The notes beneath the pieces are model-generated. The model did not search any database. It had not been told where the DNA came from and worked only from the letters and a program-made list of their open reading frames with translations. DNA of 7,406 bases from JAXGPP01 sp964436865 (GTDB lineage: Bacteria > Planctomycetota > Planctomycetia > Pirellulales > Thermoguttaceae). The translations under genes and the position numbers were made by a program. The DNA lies in the NCBI GenBank assembly GCA_964436865.1, contig CAYTFK010000338.1, forward strand, positions 1 to 7,406, written 5' to 3'. Positions 5,955-7,406 of this stretch are shown in pieces. How positions within the stretch are numbered: position 1 is the stretch's first letter; every line of letters begins with the position of its first letter.

Positions 5955-5984
5955 TTCGGCATTCTCCCTTCGGTCGCCTATACT
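5955..5984 (+). promoter_or_regulatory. Weak candidate promoter for the oxidoreductase gene
   Basis: TATACT at 5979-5984 is a good -10 hexamer. The -35 region (TTCGGC at 5955-5960, 18-base spacer) is poor. A start near 5991 would leave a leader of about 85 nt. The 162-bp gap and the change of function make a separate promoter likely, but this particular assignment is tentative. I see no T-tailed terminator after the GCS2 gene. Confidence 0.25.
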
Positions 5985-6075
5985 GGGACGCGGTGCACGT
6001 CACGGGCTTGCGCTGGCCGGCAGCTATCGGGGTCCAGCGGGCCGTCCAGCGATTTGACCTTCATGAGAGGCTGGA

Positions 6076-7406
6076 ATGGCGAACAAATCATCGCGTCTCT
6101 GGGTTTCAGCGATCCTTGCGATCTGCGTGGCTCCGTCAGCCGCGGCCGAAGCGGAGCGGGCTTTCACCAGCTTCGTGAACGAATCGGCGCGGCAGATTCC
6201 AATCGTCTACGAGGTCGACGTTGTGGTCGTGGGTGGCACTGTGGGCGGGGTCGCGGCCGCGATCGAAGCGGCCGAGAATGGGGCCCGGGTGTTTCTGGCA
6301 GCGCCGCGGCCGTACCTCGGCGAGGATGTCTGCGCGACGCAGCGGTTCTGGCTGGAACCGGATGAACGGCCTCAGTCGAAGTTGGCGAAGCAGTTGTTCG
6401 GCGGCGGCCAGCAGACCGGCGACGCCGCGGTGCCGACGCCGATGCATATCAAGAGGACGCTCGATGCGGCGCTGTTGGAGGCGAAGGTCGATTTTCTCTA
6501 TAGCTGCTACGCCACCGACGTGCTCCGCGACGCGGCCGGCGAGATTTGTGGAATTGCCATGGCCAACCGGGGTGGCCGCCAGGTCGTTCTGGCAAAGACC
6601 ATTATCGATGCCACCGAGCGGGCCACGCTGGCTCGGCTGGCGGGAGCGCAGTTCGCGCCCTATCCGTCGGGCGTGCAGACCTTCGAGCGAATCGTAGTCG
6701 GCGGTGAGCCCCGTTCCGACCCCGGCGATTCCGTTCGCACACTGCCGTTCACTCGCACCGTAAGCTCAACCGGCCGAAAGGCGGCGGTGTTCCAGCACAC
6801 TCTGCGGATTCCGATGGCCGACGGTTCGTGGAAATCGTGGGCGGCGGCGGAGCAGACCGCTCGCGACCGTACTTTCCACAAGGGCCAACTCGACGCCTCG
6901 GAGGCCCTGTTTCAGATTCCACCCGACCCGATGAAAGGCGTCGCGGAGCTTTCGGGCGCATGGCCGGGTGCGAAGGAAGTCTCTCTCGACGTCTTCCGGC
7001 CGGCTGGCATCGATCGGCTGTATGTGCTCGGAGGCTGCGCCGCTGTCTCGCGGAAGGCAGCCGAGGCGCTCGTTCGCCCGCTGACGCTGATCGATGCAGG
7101 AGCCCGGATCGGCGCCGTGGCGGCGGCTGAAGCGAAGTCCCTGCCCGCGATCAAGGGTGCCCGGATACCCGGCGATTCGCCGGCGCCAAACGAGGGAAAC
7201 ACGCGCGAATTGCTCACCGGCGTGCGTCCTAGCCAGCGGAACCTGCCCGCCGCGCCGGCGGAGGCCGGCCTATTGCCTGTGCTGGGCGCCTATGACGTCG
7301 TGGTGATCGGTGGAGGGACTGGCGGCGCAGCGGCCGGCATCGGTGCCTCGCGTCAGGGAGCCCGCACGCTCCTCGTCGAGTATCTGCCCGAATTGGGTGG
7401 AATGGG
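6076..7406 (+). CDS. Secreted tandem-domain FAD-dependent oxidoreductase (partial, 3' end missing)
   Basis: The frame opens at ATG 6076 and runs off the window after 443 codons. GAGAGG at 6065-6070, five bases upstream, supports the start. Residues 1-24 form a signal peptide: basic MANKSSR, hydrophobic LWVSAILAICVA, then an Ala-rich site, with cleavage probably after SAAA. A first FAD_oxidored-type module follows: Rossmann start VDVVVVGGTVGGVAAAIEA (47-65), PRPYLGEDV (77-85), and a closing flavin-fold stretch LYVLGGCAAVSRKAAEAL (315-332) plus GARIGAVAA (342-350). A second Rossmann start, YDVVVIGGGTGGAAAGI (406-422) with acidic E435 and LGG, begins near the right edge, so the protein has at least two flavoprotein modules. 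The second site is canonical; the first has Thr (T55) for the second Gly of GxGxxG and no acidic residue at the end of strand 2, so it may not bind FAD normally. Similar long exported flavoproteins are common in planctomycetes; the substrate is unknown. Probably not part of the ligase operon. Confidence 0.85.
   Translation, partial: MANKSSRLWVSAILAICVAPSAAAEAERAFTSFVNESARQIPIVYEVDVVVVGGTVGGVAAAIEAAENGARVFLAAPRPYLGEDVCATQRFWLEPDERPQSKLAKQLFGGGQQTGDAAVPTPMHIKRTLDAALLEAKVDFLYSCYATDVLRDAAGEICGIAMANRGGRQVVLAKTIIDATERATLARLAGAQFAPYPSGVQTFERIVVGGEPRSDPGDSVRTLPFTRTVSSTGRKAAVFQHTLRIPMADGSWKSWAAAEQTARDRTFHKGQLDASEALFQIPPDPMKGVAELSGAWPGAKEVSLDVFRPAGIDRLYVLGGCAAVSRKAAEALVRPLTLIDAGARIGAVAAAEAKSLPAIKGARIPGDSPAPNEGNTRELLTGVRPSQRNLPAAPAEAGLLPVLGAYDVVVIGGGTGGAAAGIGASRQGARTLLVEYLPELGGM

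Noticed and set aside
1..7406. Toxin-antitoxin, phage, CRISPR or anti-phage defence interpretation
   Set aside because: No integrase, transposase, repeat-spacer array, nuclease-helicase pair or defence-type effector is present. The CPBP protease and DNA glycosylase alone do not support a defence island, and base composition shows no obvious break.

Overview
This 7.4-kb window is GC-rich bacterial chromosome. It carries seven protein-coding genes, two of them cut by the window edges, and no RNA gene, CRISPR array or insertion sequence that I can see. Gene content points to a planctomycete, probably Pirellulales-like. The evidence is a DUF2617-type protein, a long secreted FAD-dependent oxidoreductase with two Rossmann folds, weak Shine-Dalgarno sequences, and a papain-like peptidase next to a RimK-like ligase. 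The assignment rests on remembered family resemblance, not on a search.

Layout. Positions 1-334 (minus) hold the N-terminal part of a DUF2617-like protein with a good sigma-70-type promoter behind it. Positions 615-1394 (minus) encode a CPBP/Rce1-type intramembrane protease, followed by a perfect 10-bp hairpin that may end its transcript. A 234-bp divergent spacer separates this leftward block from a rightward block. The rightward block starts with an HhH-GPD (endonuclease III-like) DNA glycosylase at 1629-2297. Next comes a compact three-gene cluster: a papain-like C39-type peptidase (2395-3135), a RimK-like ATP-grasp ligase with the RLAN N-terminal domain (3110-4582), and a GCS2-type carboxylate-amine ligase (4648-5913). 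The last gene, from 6076 and open at the right edge, is an exported double-domain FAD oxidoreductase.

The most interesting part is the triad at 2395-5913. It joins two ATP-dependent amide-bond-forming enzymes of different folds with a papain-fold cysteine peptidase, and the first two genes overlap by 26 nt. RLAN/ATP-grasp proteins are known from comparative genomics to sit beside papain-like peptidases and GCS2 enzymes. They have been predicted to make an uncharacterised small peptide or peptide modification. The chemistry resembles the glutathione route (a GCS2-type ligase, then an ATP-grasp ligase) with an added thiol peptidase or transpeptidase, as in phytochelatin synthesis. The product is unknown and that comparison is inference.

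Secondary points are a glycosylase that lacks the AP-lyase lysine and the fourth cluster cysteine of endonuclease III, a flavoprotein whose first nucleotide-binding site looks degenerate, and a heptanucleotide tandem repeat in the ligase-ligase spacer.
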